DNA of 41,350 nucleotides, taken from positions 14,284 to 55,633 of the forward strand of contig PXTG01000104.1 of NCBI GenBank assembly GCA_003023365.1. The letters run 5' to 3'. Below, piece by piece: positions 7,644-15,376 of the stretch (positions are counted from its first letter, which is position 1; every line of letters begins with the position of its first letter). The DNA comes from Bacteroidetes bacterium QH_7_62_13. GTDB lineage: Bacteria; Bacteroidota; Rhodothermia; Rhodothermales; Salinibacteraceae. The notes under the pieces were generated by a model, which did no database searches, was not told the DNA's origin, and saw nothing but the letters and a program-made list of their open reading frames with translations. Both the position numbers and the translations under genes were made by a program.

Positions 7644-7964
7644 ATGGCTTTCCAAACTCAGATTACGACCCGCCACGTCAACGTGAGCGACCGTGTGCGC
7701 GAATACGCCGAGGAGCGAACAGCCAAGCTTGAGCAGTTCTTCGACAACATCATTGACGCCCACGTCATTCTCGGAGAAGACAATTCACCAGCCTCCAACA
7801 AAACGGCCGAGATCAATATCAACGTGTACCAGAAGCAGCTCTCGGCGGAAGACAGTGCAAGCACCTACGAGGAAGCCATCAACCTCTGCGTAGATCACCT
7901 GCGCCGGCAGCTCGAGAAATACAAGTCCAAGCTGCGGAGTCGAGACAAAGATGCTCACCGGTAA
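7644..7964 (+). CDS. hpf: ribosome hibernation-promoting factor (HPF/RaiA family, short form)
   Basis: A 106-aa protein with the beta-alpha-beta-beta-beta-alpha pattern of HPF/YfiA, starting MAFQTQITTRHVNVSDRVRE. A basic C-terminal helix follows (HLRRQLEKYKSKLRSRDKD). The length matches the short form, with no C-terminal dimerisation domain. The protein binds the 30S A/P-site channel and stabilises idle ribosomes in stationary phase or stress. A strong terminator follows 21 bp after the stop, so this is the last gene of its transcript. Confidence 0.9.
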   Translation: MAFQTQITTRHVNVSDRVREYAEERTAKLEQFFDNIIDAHVILGEDNSPASNKTAEININVYQKQLSAEDSASTYEEAINLCVDHLRRQLEKYKSKLRSRDKDAHR

Positions 7965-7985
7965 GAGAGCCTGACCGCTGAATGT

Positions 7986-8028
7986 AAAACGGGCCCAGTC
8001 CTGCCGGAAGCAGGCTGGGCCCGTTTTT
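7986..8028 (+). terminator. strong intrinsic terminator after hpf
   Basis: AAAACGGGCCCAG pairs with CTGGGCCCGTTTT, and inside it CCTGC pairs with GCAGG around a short CGGAA loop, with one unpaired T. The stem of about 18 bp ends in TTTTT on the plus strand and AAAA on the other side, so it could also stop transcripts coming from metF on the minus strand. Confidence 0.9.
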
Positions 8029-8118
8029 GATTTGCCATCATTTTTTCTCGGCCCAACCAGCTCCGGCCCTTCAGGCGACGGCGGGGGCTGGCAGGCCCGG
8101 CACTGGCCGTAAATCCTC

Positions 8119-9075
8119 TCACGCCATCTCGTGCAGCGGTTCGACGACTTTCTTCACCGTCTTCGCGCTCGACATGATGTAGAAGTGGAGACAGGGCACG
8201 CCCGCATCCATTAGCTCTCTGGTCTGCCGGATGGCCCATTCGACCCCGATATCCTCTACGTCGTCGGGGTCGGCCGCGTCGACCTCGGCGGCGAGCTCCT
8301 CCGGAATTTCCGTGTGGAAGTACTTCGGGAGCGAGCGGAGGTGCCGCTTCCGCTTTAGAATCTTGATGCCCGGGATGATGGGCACCTCGATGCCCACGTC
8401 CCGGCACTGCTCCACGAAATCGAAGAAGTACTCGTTGTCGAAAAACATCTGGGTGACGATGTAGTCCGCCCCCGCCTCCACCTTTTGCTTCGTGCGCATG
8501 ATGTCCCAGGTTAGGTTGGGGGCCTCGAAGTGGGTTTCGGGGTACCCGCCCACGCCGATACAGAAGTCGGTGGATTCTGCGTCGATCAGATCTTCCAGGT
8601 ACTCGCCCCGATTCATGTCGTCGATCTGGCGCACGAGATCGACGGCATGCTCGTTGCGCGAGCGGTCTCCCTGAGCAGGTTTCTCGTACCCGGTATCGTC
8701 CCCTCGAATGGCGAGGACGTTGTCGATCCCGAGGTAGCTAAGTTCGATGAGGGCGTCCTCGGTCTCTTCTCGCGTAAATCCCCGGCAGAGCAGGTGCGGG
8801 ACCGTATCAATATCAAACCGCGCCTCAATGGCCGCACAGAGCCCAATTGTACCGGGTCGCTTTCGCTTCACGCGCCGCTTCCAGGTCCCGTCGTCCTGCT
8901 TTTCGTAGTTCACCTCCGCGGAGTGACTCGTGACGTCGATGAACGGCGGGTCGTACGGCATCAGTTCTTCTACGACCCGAAGAATTTGCTCTGCGGATCC
9001 TCCCCGTTTCGGGGGAATAATCTCGTACGAAATGAGAGGCTCTGGCGCTTGATCGAGGTGCTCAGTTACCTTCAT
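8119..9075 (-). CDS. metF: 5,10-methylenetetrahydrofolate reductase
   Basis: A 318-aa TIM-barrel flavoprotein that reduces methylene-THF to methyl-THF, the methyl donor for methionine synthesis. Visible signatures are SYEIIPPKRGG near residue 16 (with the catalytic Glu), the flavin-binding stretch NVLAIRGDD, GADYIVTQMFFDN, and PIIPGIKIL. The length is close to bacterial MetF. It is divergent from the gene at 9165, and the 90-bp region between them presumably holds both promoters, though none is clear. Its 3' end faces hpf across the shared terminator. Confidence 0.93.
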   Translation of the reverse strand: MKVTEHLDQAPEPLISYEIIPPKRGGSAEQILRVVEELMPYDPPFIDVTSHSAEVNYEKQDDGTWKRRVKRKRPGTIGLCAAIEARFDIDTVPHLLCRGFTREETEDALIELSYLGIDNVLAIRGDDTGYEKPAQGDRSRNEHAVDLVRQIDDMNRGEYLEDLIDAESTDFCIGVGGYPETHFEAPNLTWDIMRTKQKVEAGADYIVTQMFFDNEYFFDFVEQCRDVGIEVPIIPGIKILKRKRHLRSLPKYFHTEIPEELAAEVDAADPDDVEDIGVEWAIRQTRELMDAGVPCLHFYIMSSAKTVKKVVEPLHEMA

Positions 9076-9164
9076 GCGTCGCGTGATTTTCGATGATGCG
9101 ATCGTTTAGTTGTCGAGGTCTCCACAAGACCGCTTGTCTTACCTTCCACAACCCTGGGTGTTCG

Positions 9165-9776
9165 ATGATTGGTCTTCTCTTTACGACAACCGAAGAAGCG
9201 GCTCCCTTCGTTCAGAATCATACCACGGGTCGGATTGAGGCACTGAGCGAAGATGCCCCCATCCAAACGGAAGATCTCGTCGTCGGTGTGACGGGGACGG
9301 GGAAAGTCAACGCCGCGCTGGCGACGGAGCGCCTCCTGAGGGACCATGACCTGGACGCCCTTCTGCACACCGGTCCCTGCACGGCCCTCAGCGAAGACCT
9401 CTCTCCGGGAACGCTCATCGAGGCTGAATTTGTGCTTGAGGGGGACCGCGTGGAGCTCGACGCACCGACCTACCCACGCATGCCCCTGGCCTGTCCGTTC
9501 GATCTTTCGGCCGAGGGAACCCTCGTCAGCCAGGATCACACGACGGACGACGCCGATGAGCAAAGCTACTGGGAGCGCATCGCAGACGTACGGGACGACG
9601 CAGGCTACCCCGTCGCCTACGTGGCGGGTCAGCACGGCACACCATGTCACATCGCAAAGGTCGTCACGACGTACCCGGAGCAGGACGGGGCTCCAGTGGA
9701 CGTATCGAATCGTTCTCAGGTCATCGCGGGGTTCCTGGAGGAGGTGCTGGAAGACAGGAACTGGTTGACGAGCTAG
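9165..9776 (+). CDS. nucleoside phosphorylase-fold protein (futalosine hydrolase/MTA nucleosidase-like), catalytic residues doubtful
   Basis: A 203-aa protein from the ATG at 9165; the frame extends to 9093, but that part is not protein-like. The N-terminal half looks like the MTAN/futalosine-hydrolase family: MIGLLFTTTEEAAPF, then VVGVTGTGKVNAALATE, then HTGPCTAL. In this family a Glu in a MEG/MEA motif and a later Asp (SD) are catalytic. The matching segment here reads GYPVAYVAGQHGTPCHIAKVVTTYPEQD, in which no Glu or Asp aligns well to either position. It may be a pseudoenzyme, a divergent hydrolase, or a protein with a relocated active site. A role in menaquinone synthesis (MqnB) is only a guess from fold and length. 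Confidence 0.6.
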   Translation: MIGLLFTTTEEAAPFVQNHTTGRIEALSEDAPIQTEDLVVGVTGTGKVNAALATERLLRDHDLDALLHTGPCTALSEDLSPGTLIEAEFVLEGDRVELDAPTYPRMPLACPFDLSAEGTLVSQDHTTDDADEQSYWERIADVRDDAGYPVAYVAGQHGTPCHIAKVVTTYPEQDGAPVDVSNRSQVIAGFLEEVLEDRNWLTS

Positions 9777-9861
9777 GGCCGGCCCCTGCCCCGTGAGTGG
9801 TCAGTTCGGGGCCCTACATCCGTCCCGTCACTCACACCAGCGGGGCGAACACGAAAGGGCA

Positions 9862-10164
9862 CTAATTCCGCCGACGCCACAAGTCTTCGCGCCACTCATC
9901 GGGAAGTCCTTCCGAGCCGCCCCAGGCGTAGTTGTACACCGTAACGTCCTTCTGGCGGCGTTTCCGACGCTGATCTTCCCGTATCTCCCGGACGCCCACG
10001 GGGACGCATCCTCCGTTTCTCGCCGCTTCCCGACGCTGCAAAGCGGGGTCCTCCTCGTACGGAAGCGGATGCTGGGGGTAGTACAGCCGGTATACGGTTG
10101 CCCCAACCCAGATCAACAAAAACACCAGGACTGGCCCGACGAGCACAAAGAAGAGCAAGGACAT
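9862..10164 (-). CDS. small single-span membrane protein at the end of the oxidase operon
   Basis: A 100-aa protein with one N-terminal membrane segment (residues 2-27, MSLLFFVLVGPVLVFLLIW), followed by a charged tail containing DQRRKRRQKDVTVYNYAWGG and ending LPDEWREDLWRRRN. No family was recognised. It lies 119 bp downstream of coxD in the same direction, the last gene of the respiratory block. Small single-span proteins at such positions are often oxidase assembly factors or accessory subunits, but that role is inferred from position alone. Confidence 0.6.
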   Translation of the reverse strand: MSLLFFVLVGPVLVFLLIWVGATVYRLYYPQHPLPYEEDPALQRREAARNGGCVPVGVREIREDQRRKRRQKDVTVYNYAWGGSEGLPDEWREDLWRRRN

Positions 10165-10283
10165 GGGCCTTGGCTGGGATTAGTTGCGGACCGAAATGCA
10201 GTTGTTCGTCTAACTACATCAAACATTCATTGTTCGTCCGGACCTCTCGTGGGGCATCGGGGGCTCGGACCGGACTGACAGAG

Positions 10284-10727
10284 CTAGTTTTCTGATCCCG
10301 TTTCGGATGTCGCCCCCTGCTGATCGGGATAGTCGGCGGGAGCCACCCGCAGGTTCTCGGGGTCAATTTGCTGTTCCTGCGCCTCTTCCTGCTCTTTCTC
10401 GATCTCTTCGATTGTTTGTGAACTTACGTTGCCGAGGTCTCCCCGAAATGCCGTGTCGAACAGCGTGAACGCGATGAAGACCGAAACCATGATGGTCCCA
10501 ATCGTGAAGGTCAGGCCATTCACGGGGTTGTCGTCCTTCAGCGCCATGAAGAAGAGAACCACGAGGCTTGCCTTGGTCGAAGCAACGGCAATCGCGACCG
10601 GCATAGCAAGCGGGCCGAGGGGCAAGTAGGCCACGGCAACCGTGATGATCGTGAGCACAATCAGCGCCCCAAACACCTTGAAAAGGGTGGGCTTGTGAAG
10701 AACGTGGGGATGTCCGTCGTCGGCCAT
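10284..10727 (-). CDS. caa3-type cytochrome oxidase subunit IV
   Basis: A 147-aa protein from the ATG at 10727 (MADDGHPHVLHKPT); an ATG at 10754 would add nine residues. Three membrane helices are visible: FKVFGALIVLTIITVAVAYL, then LAMPVAIAVASTKASLVVLF, then GTIMVSVFIAFTLFDTAF, with STKASLVVLFFM as the hallmark of the COX4/prokaryotic subunit IV family. The C-terminal 45 residues are an acidic Glu/Gln-rich tail not seen in minimal subunit IV. It lies directly after coxC. Confidence 0.85.
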   Translation of the reverse strand: MADDGHPHVLHKPTLFKVFGALIVLTIITVAVAYLPLGPLAMPVAIAVASTKASLVVLFFMALKDDNPVNGLTFTIGTIMVSVFIAFTLFDTAFRGDLGNVSSQTIEEIEKEQEEAQEQQIDPENLRVAPADYPDQQGATSETGSEN

Positions 10728-10793
10728 GGGAGGTTCGAGGTTGGAATTCGGCAAGCAGTCTCGGTGGCGAACGCGTCGCGACGTCCCACTCTA

Positions 10794-11498
10794 TCAGATC
10801 AGGTAGAGCATGGGAAAGAGGAAAATCCAGACGATGTCCACGAGGTGCCAGTATAATCCGGCTAGCTCGATGTGCGTGTAATATTCGCTGCTGAAGGCCC
10901 CCTTCCAGGCGTAATACGCAACCCAGGCAATGACCCCCATGCCGATCAGCACGTGTAGTCCGTGGATCCCCGTCATGACAAAGTAGATACTGAAGAACTG
11001 GGAGGCGTACGGGACCTGAGCCAAGAACTCGTAATGGGCGCCGTGCGGGTCGAAGAACCCCCCCGGGAACACGCCGTGCTCAAACTTGGACATGTACTCC
11101 ACGTACTTGATGCCCATGAATACTGCGGCGAGCCCGACGGTGGCGAGGAGGTTGTAGACGCACTTCTTGACCTCATCGTGTTGGATGTAGTGAATCGAGA
11201 GGGCTACCGTGAGCGAAGAGGTCAGCAGAACGAGGGTATTCACCGTTCCGAACACAGGATCGAGCGTCTGACTGGCCGCGGCGAAGGTTTCGGGGTGCCA
11301 TTGCCGATAGACGGCGTAGGCCACGAACATGCCGCTAAAGAGCAGCACCTCCGTGATCAGAAACAGCCACATTCCCAGCTTCGCCGAGTCGAACTGTTGC
11401 TCCGACGAGACGAAATGGTGCTGGAGGTGCTCCGGATGATAGTCGTGCTCGACGTCCGTCGTCGCGGGGGCCGGTGCGGGGTCAGTGTCGGTAGCCAT
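10794..11498 (-). CDS. coxC: cytochrome c oxidase subunit III
   Basis: A 234-aa protein from the ATG at 11498, with several membrane helices. Subunit III signatures are KLGMWLFLITEVLLFSGMF, the conserved helix-III Glu in IKYVEYMSKFEHG, FVMTGIHGLHVLIGM, and a C-terminal GLYWHLVDIVWIFLFP. It supports proton uptake and stability of subunit I in the inner membrane. It sits between coxA and the subunit IV gene, the common order for caa3 operons. Confidence 0.93.
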   Translation of the reverse strand: MATDTDPAPAPATTDVEHDYHPEHLQHHFVSSEQQFDSAKLGMWLFLITEVLLFSGMFVAYAVYRQWHPETFAAASQTLDPVFGTVNTLVLLTSSLTVALSIHYIQHDEVKKCVYNLLATVGLAAVFMGIKYVEYMSKFEHGVFPGGFFDPHGAHYEFLAQVPYASQFFSIYFVMTGIHGLHVLIGMGVIAWVAYYAWKGAFSSEYYTHIELAGLYWHLVDIVWIFLFPMLYLI

Positions 11499-11548
11499 GA
11501 GAATCAATAGTCACGTGGAGTACGCGGCGAACACATCGGGACGTTCGA

Positions 11549-13163
11549 TCAGGCGGTCTCTTCAGCGGGGGCCGATGGCACAGCGTCCGGCACCTGGACC
11601 TCGCCCTTGCCGTCGAGCTTCCCGTCTCCCCCAATCTCGCCGTCTCCTCCCCCGAAGACTTCGTCGGCGAGGTGGAAGTCATAGGGACCGCGCGTCACCA
11701 GTGGTGTGCGTGTAAAGTTGTGATGACTCGGAATCGCCGCCACATTCGTCCACTCAAGCGTAGCGGCCCCCCACGGATTTTGCGGCGCTTCTTCCCCGTA
11801 GGCTAGCGACCACAGCGCGTACCCAAGAATCAGGAAGAGCCCGGCCCCAAGCACCCACGACCCCACCGTGGACAACTGGTGGAGGTCCGCGTACCGCTCC
11901 AGGTAGTTGGCGTAGCGACGCGGCATGCCCTTCGCACCCAGGACGAGCTGTGGGAAGAACGTGAGGTTGAATCCGATGAAGACCAGGCCCGCCGCAATCT
12001 TGCCGAGCGTTTCGTTATACATCTTTCCGGTGATCTTGGGCCACCAGTAGTGCATTCCTCCCAGCAACGCGATCACCGAGCCGCCCATCATCACGTAGTG
12101 GAAGTGGCTTACGACGTAGTAGGTATCGTGTAGGTGCACGTCCACCGACAGGACCCCAACCATGATGCCCGTGAAGCCGCCAATCGAGAACAGGAAGAGG
12201 AAGCTGAGCGCGTAGAGCATCGGGGTCTGCAGCCAGATGGAGCCCTTGTACAAGGTGGCCACCCAGTTGAAGATCTTTATCCCGGAGGGAATGCCAATCA
12301 GATACGTGATGAGCGAGAAGATGATTGATGAAATTACCGACTGCCCACTCACGAACATGTGATGGCCCCACACCAAAAATCCGAGCATGGCGATGGCCAC
12401 CGACGAAAGGGCAATCGCCCGATACCCGAAGATTCGCGACCGCGAGAACGTCGCGATGAGCTCCGAGAGAATACCGAAGGCCGGCAGGATCATGATGTAT
12501 ACCGCCGGATGGCTGTAGAACCAGAAGAAGTGCTGGAACAGCACAGGGTCTCCCCCGAGGGCCGGGTCAAAGATTCCGATCTGAAGCGTTTGCTCCAGGA
12601 TCAGGAGCACCATCGTGATGCCAATGACGGGGGTCGCGAGCACCTGCACAATGCTAGTTGCGTAGAGCCCCCATACAAATAGCGGGAGGCGGTTCCAGGT
12701 CATTCCTGGGGCCCGCATCTTATGGATGGTCACGATGAAGTTGATCCCCGTAAAGATCGACGCAAACCCCGTCACAAAGATCGCCGAGGTCATTCAACCG
12801 TGGAAACGCAACGTCCTTTGCCCCGATCTGCATGGGCAATGCGAAGTTCCCCAGGATGGCCGGGGTCGAGGGGACCAGAAAGAGGAAGACCATCATGATG
12901 CCGTGCATCGTAAACACCTGATTGTAGGTGTCATTGCTCATGATGGTCTGGTCGGGCCCGCTAAGCTCCAGACGCATGATGATGGCCAGCACCCCTGCCA
13001 CCAGAAAGACGGCCGCAAGCGAAATCAGGTACAGAATCCCGATGCGCTTGTGGTCCTTCGTCGTGAGCCAGGACCACAAGCCGGACTCATGATTCAGGTA
13101 GTTCTCGTCTTCGTCGTGGTGCTCGTCCTGCTCCGCGGTCGAAGGGTGTGTTTCCGTACTCAT
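11549..13163 (-). pseudogene. coxA: cytochrome c oxidase subunit I, interrupted by a deletion and frameshift
   Basis: Two adjacent frames make one CoxA. The first (13163 to about 12792) holds the N-terminus, helix I (IGILYLISLAAVFLVAGVLA) and FTMHGIMMVFLF with a heme a ligand His, and reaches KDVAFPRLN. The second (from about 12793 to 11549) resumes at [20 protein letters not shown]. It holds the CuB site ([16 protein letters not shown]) and [17 protein letters not shown] with both remaining heme His ligands. About 40-45 residues (helix III and its loop) are missing between them, and the join shifts the frame. Subunit I is the catalytic core that reduces oxygen, so a real lesion would disable this oxidase; an assembly collapse is at least as likely. 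The neighbours coxB, coxC and subunit IV are intact. Confidence 0.9.
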
Positions 13164-13226
13164 GGCGCCTCGGTCGGATGTGGGAAGGTACGTCGATCAG
13201 GTAAGCGCTGCGGCGACTACGTCAGC

Positions 13227-14216
13227 CTAGTTTGCCCCTTGCCCCGTAGCCGCTTGTGCAGGGGCGTCACCCGCCGGGGGGTCCTTATCACTCTGCTCCT
13301 TGATGAATTCGACAAGTCCCGATAGCTCTTGCTCAGACAGGCTCGAGTACGAGCCCGGCATCACGTTCTGGTAGCCGTCGACAATTCGCTCTTCCGGCTT
13401 CAGAATCGACTGGCGAAGGTAATTCTCGTCGACCGTCACACTGGACCCATCCGTCATCTTGTGGTTTGTCCTCCCGTATAATCCCTGGAACGACGGGCCA
13501 GTCTTGCGCGATCCGTCCAGGCTATGGCATCCTTGACACCCCTGCTGAGTATAAAGCCGTTCCCCTAATTGCGGAAGGGGAATATCCTTGGGCGTCGCCT
13601 TCTGCTCTAGCCACTGCTGGAACTCATTCTGCGACACAACGCGAACGACCTTGTTCATGTCCGAGTGCCCCGTTCCACAGTATTCGGTACAAAACAGATC
13701 GTAATCTCCTTGCTTCGTCGGCTCAAACCACACGGACGTGTACCGATTCGGGAGGACGTCATACTTGACTCGAAAGGCCGGGATGTAGAAGCCGTGGAGA
13801 ACATCCGAGCTGCTCATTTTCATTTTCACCTCCTCCCCCTCCGGCACGTAAAGCGTGTCCGACGTGACTCCATTCGGATACTCAAACAAGAAATTCCACT
13901 GCTGAGCCCGCACCTGAATCTCGTAGGTCCCAGATGGGGTCGTGTTCATCTTCACGTAGCTCTTGAAGCCCCAATTGAAGACCAGGAGGACCAGGATGGT
14001 CGGGACCACAATCCAGGAGATCTCCAACGCCCGACTTTCTTTTACGGGAGCGGGTCGCTCACCGGGATGTTGTCGGCGATAACGGGACACAAAGTAAATG
14101 ATGGCTCCCGTCACGCCCGCGAGAAGGAGGAGGCTCACGCTCGTAACGAACAGAAAGAGCCCATCCACCTCCGGGGCAATCGACGAAGCAGCCTCCGGTA
14201 ACCAAAAGTCACCCAT
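13227..14216 (-). CDS. coxB: cytochrome c oxidase subunit II with fused cytochrome c domain (caa3 type)
   Basis: A 329-aa protein. Two membrane helices (about 20-44 and 66-84) anchor a periplasmic cupredoxin domain with all CuA ligands: His141, Cys176, Glu178, Cys180, His184 and Met187 (motif CTEYCGTGHSDM). A C-terminal cytochrome c domain follows with CQGCH (Cys227, Cys230, His231) and a probable distal Met in NVMPGSYSS. The fused heme c defines the caa3 class and lets the oxidase accept electrons directly from alternative complex III. It precedes coxA in the operon. Confidence 0.95.
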   Translation of the reverse strand: MGDFWLPEAASSIAPEVDGLFLFVTSVSLLLLAGVTGAIIYFVSRYRRQHPGERPAPVKESRALEISWIVVPTILVLLVFNWGFKSYVKMNTTPSGTYEIQVRAQQWNFLFEYPNGVTSDTLYVPEGEEVKMKMSSSDVLHGFYIPAFRVKYDVLPNRYTSVWFEPTKQGDYDLFCTEYCGTGHSDMNKVVRVVSQNEFQQWLEQKATPKDIPLPQLGERLYTQQGCQGCHSLDGSRKTGPSFQGLYGRTNHKMTDGSSVTVDENYLRQSILKPEERIVDGYQNVMPGSYSSLSEQELSGLVEFIKEQSDKDPPAGDAPAQAATGQGAN

Positions 14217-14475
14217 GTCGAATCTGTACTAGTCTAGTTGGAAACCGAGAGATAGAAGGCCCCGTCCGCCTTCAATCCTCCCACTGCTCGTGCGACACTC
14301 TACGCAGAAGACGGGGTCTCCAGCATTCCTCGTGCCGGAAAATCCCAGCGCTGAATGTCTGCTAGTTGAAAGCGCGGGCCGCCGAGAAGTTTTTCTTTGA
14401 TCGTCTCGCAACCCGGATTCAACAGGCTCGATAAATCATCTTCACTGGGGTTTAGCCCCCACAGAGCAACAGAGG
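14217..14475 (-). other. intergenic region inside the respiratory block
   Basis: A gap of about 260 bp between the FnIII-like membrane protein and coxB, wider than the other gaps in this operon (mostly 35-110 bp). A short hairpin (TGGGG, 14446-14450, with CCCCA, 14457-14461) follows the upstream gene's stop but has no T-tract. No clear promoter was found. The size suggests a second promoter or an RNA processing site that could let the cox genes be expressed apart from the act genes. Confidence 0.3.
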
Positions 14476-15273
14476 CTACTCTCCACCCTGCCCGGACTGC
14501 GTCTCTTCCCCCTCCGATGCTTCGCGTTGCTGCTGGTACTCCTCCGTAGCGATAATGTCCATCGCCCGATCAATTGGAATTTGGTAGCCCCCTTCTTCCT
14601 CGTCCACGACCTCGTACTGGGTGAGGTCCTGTTGGGCCTCCGTCTCGGCCCGCCGAAGCATCTCGTAGTTCTGCTCGTCGGTCGCGGAGGCCTGCGCCTC
14701 CTGCCTCACCTGTTCGTTCCAGCCAAAGAGCACCGCAACGGCAGCCAGAATCACAACCAGGATCGAAAGCGCAATCGCCGTAATCTGGTTTGCGGCGATG
14801 CCCTCGTAGGCCACCCCCCGTTCGCGCTCCTCCTCGAACTGATCCTCCAGTGAAAAGACCCGCTGCTTAATTTCTCGCTTCGCAGCTCGGGCCAGTCCAG
14901 TGATGGGCCCTGCTGCATCCTGGACGCCGACCAACTGCTGTTCGGACGCCTCCTCGGTCGCGGCAATGAAGCTCTCCACGGCCGAGGGGTCTCCCCACTT
15001 CTCCGACGTTCCTGCACTCACGCGCCAGAAGAACGTCTGCTCATCCGTCGGGAACTGGTTGCCGACCGTCACGGCGGTTTCGTCGCCGACATCCTCGTCG
15101 AGCACGGGGTCGTCGAAGCGAGCCGTCCGCGCGACCTGTAGACGATACCGATTCGCTTCGGGCACCGGCTTCCAGGCAAACGTAATCTCCCGACCGTCAA
15201 CCGTTGTCCCGTCTACCGGACCCACAAGCGTGGGCGTAGACGGCGCATCCCCTGAAGCGTCTTCGGCAGTCAT
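14476..15273 (-). CDS. FnIII-like membrane protein of the ACIII-caa3 operon, function unknown
   Basis: A 265-aa protein with three parts. Residues 13-105 look like a fibronectin type III or sugar-binding-like beta-sandwich (ITFAWKPVPEANRYRLQVAR, then FFWRVSAG). A charged helical linker leads to one membrane helix (about 162-185). After it comes a coiled, Glu/Gln-rich tail with GGYQIPIDRAMDIIATEE (229-245). The IPIDRAM motif recalls short proteins I remember next to oxidase and SCO genes in other phyla; their role is not established. There is no signal peptide, so the FnIII-like domain may be cytoplasmic or periplasmic depending on the topology of the single helix. Position between actF and coxB suggests a linker, assembly factor or extra subunit of the ACIII-caa3 assembly. 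Confidence 0.7.
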   Translation of the reverse strand: MTAEDASGDAPSTPTLVGPVDGTTVDGREITFAWKPVPEANRYRLQVARTARFDDPVLDEDVGDETAVTVGNQFPTDEQTFFWRVSAGTSEKWGDPSAVESFIAATEEASEQQLVGVQDAAGPITGLARAAKREIKQRVFSLEDQFEEERERGVAYEGIAANQITAIALSILVVILAAVAVLFGWNEQVRQEAQASATDEQNYEMLRRAETEAQQDLTQYEVVDEEEGGYQIPIDRAMDIIATEEYQQQREASEGEETQSGQGGE

Positions 15274-15376
15274 GGCAGAAAGGTTTATTTATCAGTGTAC
15301 TACGTCGCCCGCGCCCTTGCACTGCGAGGTCGTTCCCCCCAGTGACTGTGATGCAGCGGGATTCGAGGAGGCCGGA

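Noticed and set aside
9792-9838. GTGAGTG/CACTCAC inverted repeat between the nucleosidase-like gene and the small membrane gene
   Set aside because: Only 7 bp with a loop of over 25 nt and no T-tract, too weak to call a terminator.
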